A DNA stretch of 64,000 nucleotides from Cellvibrionaceae bacterium 1162T.S.0a.05. Lineage in GTDB: Bacteria; Pseudomonadota; Gammaproteobacteria; Pseudomonadales; Cellvibrionaceae. Below the pieces are notes generated by a model. That model ran no database searches. It was not told the DNA's origin and saw nothing but the letters and a program-made list of their open reading frames with translations. Shown here one piece after another: positions 51,217-59,178 of this stretch (positions are counted from its first letter, which is position 1; each line of letters starts with the position of its first letter). The stretch spans positions 227,501 to 291,500 of the forward strand of contig LANB01000001.1 in NCBI GenBank assembly GCA_000964245.1, written 5' to 3'. A program made the position numbers and the translations under genes.

Positions 51217-52188
51217 TCAACGCTTTCTGCGACTTTTGTCTACCAGGGCCTGAACCTTATAAAAATCTTTTTCACCATCCGGCCGGGTTTTAAAACGGCG
51301 ATGTGACCACAAATACTGCCCCGGATTCTCCCGCACGCGCGCCTCGATAAACGCGTTAAAAGCCGCAGCCTCTTCCTGTTCATCGCCCGACCCGAAACCC
51401 TCGATGGGCGGGTAAATCGTAATTTCATAGCCGGTCAGATTGGCGTTTGCTCGTGTTGTGTAGGGAATGGCAACAGCACCCGCGACACGCGCAAGCTGAC
51501 TCGGTGCGGTGACCGTTGCAGTCGGAATATTAAAAAAAGGCACGAAGACACTGTGGCGAGCGCCAAAATCCTGATCTGTGGTGTAGTTTATGACACGGCC
51601 ACTTTTGAGCGTACGAATAATGCCGCGCACATCCTTGCGAGGAATGGTTTGGCTTTCGGGGTTATGGCGCTCGCGCCCATAGCGCTGCACCCATTCATAG
51701 ACCGGGTTTTTATGAGGGCGGTAAAAACCATCAATAGACCAGGCGATATTCATGAACGCAGCGCACATTTCAATCGTAGTGAAATGTATGCCGAGAAAAA
51801 TCACACCGCGCCCCTCTTCACGCGCTTTTTGTAAATGCTCGAGACCTTGAATTCGATAGCGCTTCTGCAGGCGCCAGCGCGGCCAGAACCAGGCCATACC
51901 ACTTTCAAAAAATGCACGGCCCGCCGCCTCCATGGACTGCGTGTAAAGCGTCTCTCGTTCTTCTTCAGATTTTTCCGGAAAACACAAGGCCAGGTTTTTG
52001 CGCGTGATTCGCCTGCGTCGTTTACTCAATCGGCCAGCCAGACGACCGAGCCAACCACCAAGCACCATTTGCAAACGAAAAGGTAGAATTTGAACGAGCG
52101 ACCACCATAACGCCATACCCGCCCAGCTTGTCCAAAAACGCGGGTGCCATAATTGCGGAGGGGTTTTGGAGTTATTTTTCGCGCTCAT
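51217..52188 (-). CDS. LpxL/HtrB-family Kdo-dependent acyltransferase
   Basis: 323-residue inner-membrane acyltransferase that adds a secondary acyl chain to Kdo2-lipid IVA. An N-terminal membrane helix region WPSWAGMALWWSLVQILPF-like precedes the catalytic motif HFTTIE (H-x4-E). The later TDQDFG and FVPFFN segments match the LpxL/LpxM family. The start giving MSAKNNSK was chosen because upstream codons add only MLL and lack a better ribosome site. LpxL or LpxM specificity cannot be decided here. Confidence 0.88.
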   Translation of the reverse strand: MSAKNNSKTPPQLWHPRFWTSWAGMALWWSLVQILPFRLQMVLGGWLGRLAGRLSKRRRRITRKNLALCFPEKSEEERETLYTQSMEAAGRAFFESGMAWFWPRWRLQKRYRIQGLEHLQKAREEGRGVIFLGIHFTTIEMCAAFMNIAWSIDGFYRPHKNPVYEWVQRYGRERHNPESQTIPRKDVRGIIRTLKSGRVINYTTDQDFGARHSVFVPFFNIPTATVTAPSQLARVAGAVAIPYTTRANANLTGYEITIYPPIEGFGSGDEQEEAAAFNAFIEARVRENPGQYLWSHRRFKTRPDGEKDFYKVQALVDKSRRKR

Positions 52189-52292
52189 CAATAACAAGAT
52201 AATACTGATTTAATGACGCTCGCATTCTAACCTGGAAAGGGCACAGACCGCGCCCATTCCAGTAAACATTGATCGATATTAGCGAAGAGGGT

Positions 52293-53339
52293 TCAGGGCG
52301 CCGGATTCGAATAGCGCTGATGCACGCCGGCAATTTCCTCAAGCAAAGGCTCAGACAAGGCAATATCGACACTTTCAATATTCGCTTTCAACTGCTCCAG
52401 ATTCGTCGCACCAATAATATTGGACGACATAAAATCGCGCTCATTCACGAATGCGAGGGCCATTTGTGCCGGGTCCAGACCGTGTGTTTTCGCAATATTG
52501 ACATAGGCCTCGGCGGCTTCATCACAATTCACATTAAAATACCGCACAAAGCGATCATACAAAGTCAGGCGCCCGCCTTCCGGCCGTTGGCCATGCAAAT
52601 ATTTTCCACTCAACACACCAAACGCCAGAGGCGAATAGGCCAGAAACGAAACTTGCTCCTTGATACACATTTCCGCCAACCCCACCTCGGCGGAACGATT
52701 TAATAAACTGTAAGGATTTTGAATACTCACAATACGCGCATAATGATTGTCTTTTGCAGCACGTAAATATTCCATCACGCCCCAAGGCGTTTCATTAGAC
52801 AAGCCGATATGACGAACCTTACCGGCTTTGACAATCTCATCCAACGCTTCGAGCGTTTCCTCAATAGGAATATCATCCGGGTCGGGTTTATGCGTATAAC
52901 CAAGACGACCAAAAAAATTAGTGTGCCTTTCGGGCCAATGCACCTGGTACAAATCCACATAGTCCGTTTGCAAACGCTTCAGTGATTGATCAATCGCTTC
53001 GTGAATGTGCGTGCGATTCAAACGCGCACCACCGCGAATATAAGACATCGAACTGTTATTGCCTTCGCGCCCGGCAACTTTGGTGGCGACAATAATCTTG
53101 TCGCGACAACCCCGCGCTTTTAGCCAATTACCCATGATGGTTTCGGTTTGGCCATAGGTATTTTCGCGCGGCGGTACGGGGTACATTTCCGCCACATCGA
53201 AGAAGTTAATACCATAATCCACCGCCATATCCATTTGGGCGAAACCTTCTTCCTGCGTATTCTGCTCTCCCCAGGTCATACTCCCGAGGCAGATCAAACT
53301 AATATCAATGTCGGTGTTACCAAGTTTTTTATATTTCAT
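52293..53339 (-). CDS. tas: Aldo/keto reductase Tas
   Basis: 348-residue NADPH-dependent TIM-barrel oxidoreductase close to E. coli Tas. The start giving MKYKKLGNTDIDISLICLGSMTWGEQ follows a GTGGAAAAG; an upstream in-frame ATG would add 37 residues that do not match the family. Catalytic residues are visible: Asp and Tyr in FDVAEMYPVPP, Lys in ATKVAGREG, His in YQVHWPER. The C-terminus has the cofactor segment NIIGATNLEQLKANIES. The physiological substrate of Tas is not established. It lies next to the palindromic element region. Confidence 0.92.
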   Translation of the reverse strand: MKYKKLGNTDIDISLICLGSMTWGEQNTQEEGFAQMDMAVDYGINFFDVAEMYPVPPRENTYGQTETIMGNWLKARGCRDKIIVATKVAGREGNNSSMSYIRGGARLNRTHIHEAIDQSLKRLQTDYVDLYQVHWPERHTNFFGRLGYTHKPDPDDIPIEETLEALDEIVKAGKVRHIGLSNETPWGVMEYLRAAKDNHYARIVSIQNPYSLLNRSAEVGLAEMCIKEQVSFLAYSPLAFGVLSGKYLHGQRPEGGRLTLYDRFVRYFNVNCDEAAEAYVNIAKTHGLDPAQMALAFVNERDFMSSNIIGATNLEQLKANIESVDIALSEPLLEEIAGVHQRYSNPAP

Positions 53340-53404
53340 TTTCTTTTCCACTCTTAATTTTTGAAAATGATCCTGGTTTTTCGGTTGGATAGTGAGTCGC
53401 GTAA

Positions 53405-53533
53405 GAACACCGAGGGTAAGGTGGACGCTGTCGAAAACGCATGAATACATCCCTGTAGCTCCCTCTCCGGGACGCCGGCCGCTTCATCCCTGAAGAGACG
53501 GTTTCGACAGCAACCACCTTGCCCTCGACGTTC
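53405..53533. repeat. Palindromic element 1, long core
   Basis: Two imperfect 32-base arms (53405-53436 and 53502-53533, about 27 of 32 positions complementary, including CGAGGG.AAGGTGG and GCTGTCGAAA) enclose a 65-base core. Read on the minus strand the core starts CCGTCTCTTCAGGGATG and ends TATTCATGCG. Between the two, a 37-base segment is bounded by the direct repeat CAGGGATG. It lies in the gap between tas and fabV. Confidence 0.9.
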
Positions 53534-53608
53534 AGTAAGTTCATCGCATTCAGATAAAAGAGCTTAAAGTCTATTCAAATAGTGAATGTAATTATTTTTG
53601 AACTATCA

Positions 53609-53814
53609 TGAGTGGGAAGGTTTGGTTGCAGGCCGTATTGCGTTTTCTAAACGAAAAACTTTCTCATCGCAGAGTGCGGGGTAAGGCTTTGCGAAACCGT
53701 CTCTTCAGGGATGTATTCATGCGTTTTCGCAAAGCCTTACCCCGTGATCTGCGATTTGCGACAAACTCTAATAAAGAAAACGCAATACGGCCTGCAACCA
53801 AACCTTCCCGCTCA
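53609..53814. repeat. Palindromic element 2, short core in a 206-base near-palindrome
   Basis: Outer arms 53614-53648 and 53775-53809 are perfectly complementary over 35 bases (about 40 with flanks). Inner arms 53667-53696 and 53725-53754 match at 27 of 30. They enclose a 28-base core, CCGTCTCTTCAGGGATG then TATTCATGCGT, on the plus strand. The core equals that of element 1 after loss of the 37 bases between its CAGGGATG repeats. The arms are unrelated to those of element 1. The element begins 25 bases downstream of fabV. Confidence 0.92.
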
Positions 53815-53839
53815 CTCGGCAATTGAAAAATTTTAAAAA

Positions 53840-55015
53840 CTATTCAAGTTCAAGCTGAACATCAGGATCAACATCTGCCTCGTAATCAACGCCGGGAACA
53901 CCAAAACCAAAGAGTTTCAAAAACTCAGCGTTGTAACCTTTGTAATCCGTCGTCTCAAACAAATTCTCTTCCGTCACCGCATTCCAAAGTGCTTCAACTT
54001 TTTCCTGCACATCCGCACGCAATTCACGGTCATCCATACGAAAGCGGTTGGCGTCGTCTACACGAGGTGAGTCAGTGTAAAGCCCTTCAGTAAATAAACG
54101 GTAAAGTTGCTCGATACAGCCCTCGTGAGAACCGTTTTCCTTCATCACTTTATACAGCGCAGAAATGTACAAGGGCATAATGGGAATAGCAGAACTCGCC
54201 TGCGTGACCAGGGCTTTAAGGACAGCCACATTGGCCTGTACACCCTTGGCAGAAATCACCGCTGCAGCACGATCAAGGTCTTCCTTCGCTTTACCAATGG
54301 TGGCTTTGCCGTAAATCGGCCAGGTAATTTTTTCACCGAGGTAGGTATAGGAAACCGTTTTGCAACCTTCAGCCAACACGCCGGCTTCAGACAAGGCGTT
54401 TATCCACAATTCCCAATCTTCGCCACCCATCACTTTCACTGTACTGGCAATCTCCTCTTCGCTGGCGGGCTCAAGGGTGAGATCGGCGATTTTCAGCGTA
54501 TCGGTGTTGAGGTTTTTCGCGGTGTAGCTTTGGCCAACCGGCTTGAGTACCGAGTTGTAGGTTTCGCCGGAATCCGGATCGGTACGGCGCGGGGAAGCCA
54601 AACTGTAGACCACAAGGTCTACCTGCCCGAGATCACGCTTGATAACCTCAATGGCTTTTTGCTTGATCTCATGGGAAAAGGCATCGCCATTAATACTTTT
54701 CGCATAAAGGCCTGCCTTCTCGGCTTCGGCGTGAAAACCCAGGGAGTTGTAATAGCCCGCTGTCCCGGTACGCTTGGCGCTGCCTGGCTTTTCGAAGAAT
54801 AAACCTAAAGTCGCCGCACCACAGCCAAAGGCCGAAACAATGCGAGAGGCCAGGCCGTAGCCAGTAGAGGCGCCAATCACGAGGACTTTTTTGGGCCCAT
54901 CAGTAACGTCGCCCTGCTGTTGTACATAGGCAATTTGCTCGCGCACATTGGCTGCACAACCTTCGGGGTGAGCGTTGGTACAAATAAATCCGCGGACTTT
55001 AGGAGAAATAACCAT
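53840..55015 (-). CDS. fabV: Enoyl-[ACP] reductase / trans-2-enoyl-CoA reductase FabV
   Basis: 391-residue NADH-dependent reductase completing each elongation cycle of fatty acid synthesis. It starts [24 protein letters not shown], a FabV signature. The cofactor Rossmann loop is [14 protein letters not shown]. The catalytic pair is Y-x8-K in [10 protein letters not shown], which distinguishes FabV from FabI. FabV is insensitive or weakly sensitive to triclosan in other species. Monocistronic. Its 3' end runs into palindromic element 2, which could affect transcript ending. Confidence 0.95.
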   Translation of the reverse strand: MVISPKVRGFICTNAHPEGCAANVREQIAYVQQQGDVTDGPKKVLVIGASTGYGLASRIVSAFGCGAATLGLFFEKPGSAKRTGTAGYYNSLGFHAEAEKAGLYAKSINGDAFSHEIKQKAIEVIKRDLGQVDLVVYSLASPRRTDPDSGETYNSVLKPVGQSYTAKNLNTDTLKIADLTLEPASEEEIASTVKVMGGEDWELWINALSEAGVLAEGCKTVSYTYLGEKITWPIYGKATIGKAKEDLDRAAAVISAKGVQANVAVLKALVTQASSAIPIMPLYISALYKVMKENGSHEGCIEQLYRLFTEGLYTDSPRVDDANRFRMDDRELRADVQEKVEALWNAVTEENLFETTDYKGYNAEFLKLFGFGVPGVDYEADVDPDVQLELE

Positions 55016-55164
55016 AGCGTGTTTCCGTTTTTGTAAAAATGCGCGGCATTATATACCATCGTTGCGCCTGTTTTGCGTGTTGACGCCCAGGTGCAATGCC
55101 GGTTTGATTTCAAGCCCCTGAATGTGAGTTACGATGTAAATTACGATGTGAGTTGAATAGGCCC

Positions 55165-55737
55165 ATGATTACACTTAAAGCCGCCACCCCCACCGCCTGG
55201 GTTTCAGCCGTACTGGCAGACTTTGATGCTTTTTTAATCGATCACGCTGCGGCGGAAAAGAAAGCCTCGGGCATGGCAATTTCCATGTTGAGTCACTACC
55301 CGGACAAACCTGAAATTGTGCGGGCCATGATTGATTTGAGCATTGAGGAGATGACACATTTTCGCGAAGTCGTAAAAATCATGACTCAACGTGGCTTACA
55401 ACTTGCGCCCGATACACGCGACCCCTATGTCAATGCTCTGCGTAAATTAATGCGTAAGGATTCCAGTGACTATTTACTCGACCGTCTTCTCATTGGCGGT
55501 ATTATTGAAACACGAGGCTGCGAGCGATTCGGTTTGGTTGCAGATGCCCTCCCCGACGGCGAGCTTAAAACCTTTTACGATATTATTACGCGGTCTGAAG
55601 ACAAACACGGCAATTTGTTTGTTGACCTCGCAGCCTTGTATTTTGACGAAAAGAATATAAGTCAGCGTCTTGAGACTTTATTAGAAGAAGAAGCGGCCAT
55701 AGTATTAAAACTGCCCATCACTGCCGCGCTACACTGA
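55165..55737 (+). CDS. miaE: tRNA-(2-methylthio-N6-isopentenyl adenosine)-hydroxylase
   Basis: 190-residue nonheme diiron oxygenase that hydroxylates ms2i6A37 of tRNA, using O2. Ferritin-like helices carry diiron ligands in LSIEEMTHF (E..H type) and DRLLIGGIIETRGCERF, then ITRSEDKHGNLF. The start chosen is the ATG giving MITLKAATP; a TTG twelve bases upstream is a weaker alternative. It is followed by GAGGA and, 10 bases after the stop, the GTG-started glycosyltransferase gene. Confidence 0.92.
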   Translation: MITLKAATPTAWVSAVLADFDAFLIDHAAAEKKASGMAISMLSHYPDKPEIVRAMIDLSIEEMTHFREVVKIMTQRGLQLAPDTRDPYVNALRKLMRKDSSDYLLDRLLIGGIIETRGCERFGLVADALPDGELKTFYDIITRSEDKHGNLFVDLAALYFDEKNISQRLETLLEEEAAIVLKLPITAALH

Positions 55738-55747
55738 GGACACTGCC

Positions 55748-56980
55748 GTGTCGGCCATTGAAAAATATCTCGCACAGTATGCTGAACAGGACTGTCAGTT
55801 ATTGGCCAACTTCCCCGATGACTTACTGTTTGAGCATTGCATTGCACTGCCGGTTTACAATGAAACAATCGAAAGTGTGGTCCACATTGAAGGTCGGCCA
55901 TTCGCGGCAAATACCTTGCTCATCGTCGTTCTCAATCAATCTGAAGATGAACAACGACAAGACATTACCGAATCCAACCTCGCGTTTTGCTGGTTGCTAA
56001 AAAAAAATGCCCACACTCTCTGGCAATCCGCCCACCTTTCCTTATTGTCGTTTGGCAAATTAACCATTTTGCTTGCCGAACGCCACCAGGCGGCCTTGTG
56101 TCTAAAAACAAAAGAAGGCGTTGGCCGCGCACGCAAGCTTGCGGGTGATTTGGCGCTCACGCTTTTTCGAAGAAACGTCATTCAGGATCACTGGCTCTAC
56201 TCTACCGACGCTGACGCACAGTTGCCTGACAACTATTTCACCAAGCCCTCTGATTTGGATAGCGCTGCAATGGTGTTTGATTTTCAGCATCAACACGCTG
56301 GTGACGACGAGGTTTTTCAGGCAACCCAACGCTACGAACAAAGCATCAAGTATTTTCGCGATGCGCTCTTTTGGGCGGGCTCTCCCTACGCTTATTGCAG
56401 TTTGGGCTCAGCCCTGGCCATTGAATTTGAGGCCTATGCACAAGCCCGCGGTTTTCCACCCCGTGCCGCAGCCGAAGACTTTTACTTATTAAATAAAATC
56501 GCGAAAATTGGCAAGGTACACGCGGTGCCCGAGATCTGTATCCAAATCAAGGCGCGGCTTTCAGACCGAATCCCTTTTGGCACGGGCCCCGCAGTACAAA
56601 ATATTCTGGAGCTGCAAGCGGCGGAACAGGAATATTGTTACTATCAACCAAACATTTTCAAGGTTTTAAAAACCTTGTTAACGAATCTTGATGTGTTCTA
56701 TCTCTATCTGACCCAAGGCCAACGCTTTAACTTCAATGAGGAAATTGAGGGGGCTCTTAATAACATTAAACTTGATCGCTTTCGCGATCACTGTATAAAG
56801 CAAAAAATCACTGCGGCAGATTTTGCTGTACACTTTCACACCTGGTTCGATGCATTTCAAACATTAAAGTTTATTCATTATTTGCGCGATCATTACTACC
56901 CGGACCAACCCTTAGCGAGCTGTCTGAACCAGTTCGATACGTTGAGCACGAGCGATAACAACAAGAGCGATAATCAATAA
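55748..56980 (+). CDS. GT-A-fold (family 2-like) glycosyltransferase
   Basis: 410-residue predicted cytoplasmic glycosyltransferase. The N-terminal half has the GT-A pattern: CIALPVYNE, GRARKLAGDLAL, and the metal-binding motif DAD in YSTDADAQLPDNYF. A later catalytic-type segment PPRAAAEDFYLLNKIAKIG (ED with a helical context) matches family 2. It starts with GTG seven bases after GAGGA. The stop TAA overlaps the start of the next gene (TAATG), so it pairs tightly with a CPBP protease. Acceptor and sugar are unknown. Confidence 0.82.
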   Translation: MSAIEKYLAQYAEQDCQLLANFPDDLLFEHCIALPVYNETIESVVHIEGRPFAANTLLIVVLNQSEDEQRQDITESNLAFCWLLKKNAHTLWQSAHLSLLSFGKLTILLAERHQAALCLKTKEGVGRARKLAGDLALTLFRRNVIQDHWLYSTDADAQLPDNYFTKPSDLDSAAMVFDFQHQHAGDDEVFQATQRYEQSIKYFRDALFWAGSPYAYCSLGSALAIEFEAYAQARGFPPRAAAEDFYLLNKIAKIGKVHAVPEICIQIKARLSDRIPFGTGPAVQNILELQAAEQEYCYYQPNIFKVLKTLLTNLDVFYLYLTQGQRFNFNEEIEGALNNIKLDRFRDHCIKQKITAADFAVHFHTWFDAFQTLKFIHYLRDHYYPDQPLASCLNQFDTLSTSDNNKSDNQ

Positions 56981-57816
56981 TGCTGACCAAACTGCACCCT
57001 CGTAATATTCTGGTCGTACTTGACGAAATTGACGCGCAAGCCCCCAGTTATAGCCTGGAGCGCAAAGCGGCATTACGCCGTGTCTTCACTATTCTCGCCT
57101 GCACCTGCGTGAGTCTGCTGCTGATCCACTATCTAAAATTTTCCTCGGTTATGGTGGCGGCTCTGCGTGATTTGAGCCTGTTTCAGGGAGAGCAGGCCCA
57201 CTTCTGGTTACGAAAGTTACAGGCAACGGGTTTTGCCGAATTATTTGGCTATCTCTGGTGGACCTTCTGGCATGTTGTCGGCTATGTGCTGCTCCCCTGG
57301 CTCGTTTTACGTGTGACACTCAAGGAAAAGTTGATTGACTACGGTTGGCGATGGCAAGCGACCGCCCAACACTGGCAAGGCTATGTCTTGCTGATCAGCC
57401 CGATTTTATTTTTTATTTTTTTAGTGTCGTTTCGCGAAGATTTTTTAAAGCACTACCCTTTTTATGATCTTGCAGGCAGATCATGGTTCGACTTTCTTGC
57501 CTGGGAATTTTTATATCTTTTACAGTTTGTGTGTCTTGAGTTTTTCTTTCGCGGATTTATCGTTCAAGGTTTACGACCCGCCATAGGAGCCAATGCCGTT
57601 TGGGTAATGTGCGTACCCTATTTGATGATTCACTTTCCTAAATTGTGGCCGGAGGCAACTGGCGCTATTTTATTTGGTCTATTTCTCGGCATTCTGGCCC
57701 TGAGGTCGCGCTCAATTTGGGGCGGCGTCGCGGTTCACGCAGGCATTGCCCTAACGATGGATATTGCCTCCCTCTTACGTCAGGATAAAATCCCGGCCGT
57801 ATTCTGGCCATTTTAA
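56980..57816 (+). CDS. CPBP-family intramembrane protease-like protein
   Basis: 278 residues with about seven transmembrane helices. The CPBP (Rce1/Abi) domain at about 165-275 contains LEFFFRGFIVQGLRP (usual EExxxR), MIHFPKLWPE (conserved His) and a third motif GGVAVHAGIALTMD (His). The first of the paired Glu residues is replaced by Leu. Rce1-type enzymes use that pair for catalysis, so activity is uncertain. It is translationally coupled to the glycosyltransferase upstream. Proteins like this process membrane-anchored or lipid-modified proteins, but no substrate can be named. Confidence 0.8.
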   Translation: MLTKLHPRNILVVLDEIDAQAPSYSLERKAALRRVFTILACTCVSLLLIHYLKFSSVMVAALRDLSLFQGEQAHFWLRKLQATGFAELFGYLWWTFWHVVGYVLLPWLVLRVTLKEKLIDYGWRWQATAQHWQGYVLLISPILFFIFLVSFREDFLKHYPFYDLAGRSWFDFLAWEFLYLLQFVCLEFFFRGFIVQGLRPAIGANAVWVMCVPYLMIHFPKLWPEATGAILFGLFLGILALRSRSIWGGVAVHAGIALTMDIASLLRQDKIPAVFWPF

Positions 57817-57846
57817 CGCTTTATGTGCTTTCCAGGATCGCTACAC

Positions 57847-58578
57847 TCAACGCAGAGCGCGGTTAACTCGATTCTGCAAATACAGTAGCCCCGCATAAAA
57901 CAAGGCCGCTAAAACCACCCAAACAATACCAATATAATTAAATAGATGCGGCGCCCACATCATGGTGGACATCAGGGAATCCTGATAATAAAAAAACCAC
58001 TGATGTTCATCCGGGAAAACCCAGATATGAAGAAGCGCGTAAAGCTTATCCCAGCCCACAATTAAAATAACCACTGCAATCAAACCAACAATTGCACCCA
58101 CACCGATGGATTGCGTTTTCAAGGACGGTAATTTTGTACCGCGAACATAGCGAAGCGCGCCAAGCGCGATCAATAGTGCAACAACAATATAAATTGCGAG
58201 TATAAGTGTATGAATCAGGTTTGCAACATCCTTAAGATGGACAATTTCCGGCTCGCGCAGCAGTGAAATCTCCTTACCTTTTACTTTGTAAGTGATTACT
58301 TCCAAACCTTTACCCTGGTTATGAACCGCTTCAACAATCTGTGCAAACAAAAACACACGCTGCTCTTTACTGGTGAGTGAAAAATTTTCCTTGTAACGAT
58401 TTTGCGGACCAAATTCATCGATGGCGTCACCGATACCACCGTGATCGTGCCACACACCATAGCCGTAATTGGCCTGAATCAACACAAACCAGGAAAGCCC
58501 TATCGCGGCAACCAGGGTCGCCAAGCCAAAAAAACCTGCCTCGAGGGCGGGCACGAGGTTTTTCAATTTGTACTCCAT
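57847..58578 (-). CDS. DUF1461-like integral membrane protein
   Basis: 243 residues with five hydrophobic segments: near the N-terminus (about 12-35), about 122-145, 155-175, and two near the C-terminus (about 180-200, 210-232). Between the first and second is a periplasmic loop (EQRVFLFAQIVEAVHNQGKGLEVITY). Further on is the pattern LKDVANLIH before helix 2 typical of the DUF1461/TIGR01906 family. The function of that family is unknown. It is a single gene, convergent with the glycosyltransferase-CPBP pair. Confidence 0.65.
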   Translation of the reverse strand: MEYKLKNLVPALEAGFFGLATLVAAIGLSWFVLIQANYGYGVWHDHGGIGDAIDEFGPQNRYKENFSLTSKEQRVFLFAQIVEAVHNQGKGLEVITYKVKGKEISLLREPEIVHLKDVANLIHTLILAIYIVVALLIALGALRYVRGTKLPSLKTQSIGVGAIVGLIAVVILIVGWDKLYALLHIWVFPDEHQWFFYYQDSLMSTMMWAPHLFNYIGIVWVVLAALFYAGLLYLQNRVNRALR

Positions 58579-58589
58579 TTTGCTCCCGT

Positions 58590-58778
58590 TTAATCTCGAA
58601 ACGGCATTTTACACGCCAAGCCTTGGGATTGTTTTGAATAAAGCGCTAATTTCTTCAGAGTTTTGGCATTAGACACTTCTCCCAACTCCGGGCATGAGCT
58701 ATGATTTCGCCGTGGATGTCCCGAGGATAATAATAAAAAACGTCGTGTTGATATTAACGCCACACTGCTTTTATTCAT
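58590..58778 (-). CDS. Possible small protein, unrecognised
   Basis: 62 codons starting MNKSSVALIS, eight bases after an AAGGA. Basic, with no recognised domain. It ends 11 bases before the DUF1461-like gene start. It could be noise; only the ribosome site supports it. Confidence 0.25.
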   Translation of the reverse strand: MNKSSVALISTRRFLLLSSGHPRRNHSSCPELGEVSNAKTLKKLALYSKQSQGLACKMPFRD

Positions 58779-58851
58779 GTGTCTTTTCCTTGAGCTTTCG
58801 CACGCTAGTTTTAGCAATGCCTATGAGAGCGATGTATCCAGCTTTCAAACT

Positions 58852-59115
58852 TTAGCGTTTACGCGTTTTAGTTGAAAAGTAATTTGTGTCTTTAACGTTG
58901 TTATCGACATGTAACAAAGGTTTCGCGCCTTGTTGTTTTTTGCTGTAAGTGGCCAACCTTGCTTTCCAGCCCCACCAGGCATCTGGTGTTCGCAAACGCT
59001 GTGGAGATATACGTGAGGCAATTTTTGCCTGCGATTCTGGAGATGTGTTTGCGCTTTTTTGTATTCCCTGTTCAAACTTGTTTAAGTTTGCAACCAGTGT
59101 AATGAATTCGCGCAT
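58852..59115 (-). CDS. Possible small basic protein, unrecognised
   Basis: 87 codons starting MREFITLVANLNKFEQGIQK, followed by a Lys/Arg-rich part with a PDAWWGWKARLATY segment. The composition is protein-like and it lies in the gap before the third cellulase, on the opposite strand. There is no clear ribosome site. The rest of this 600-base gap holds nothing else I recognise apart from AATAAAGATAT at 59131-59141. Confidence 0.35.
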   Translation of the reverse strand: MREFITLVANLNKFEQGIQKSANTSPESQAKIASRISPQRLRTPDAWWGWKARLATYSKKQQGAKPLLHVDNNVKDTNYFSTKTRKR

Positions 59116-59178
59116 AAAAAGTTGTACCCGAATAAAGATATTTATAACGATTTAATCATTGTTTGAGAGGAAATCTCT

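Noticed and set aside
53340-53450. Longer start for tas
   Set aside because: The added 37 residues overlap element 1 and do not fit Tas; the internal ATG has a good ribosome site.
53329-53826. Open frames through the palindromic elements containing RDVFMRFR
   Set aside because: They read through inverted repeats, share only the core of the element, and lack ribosome sites. They are better explained as non-coding repeats.
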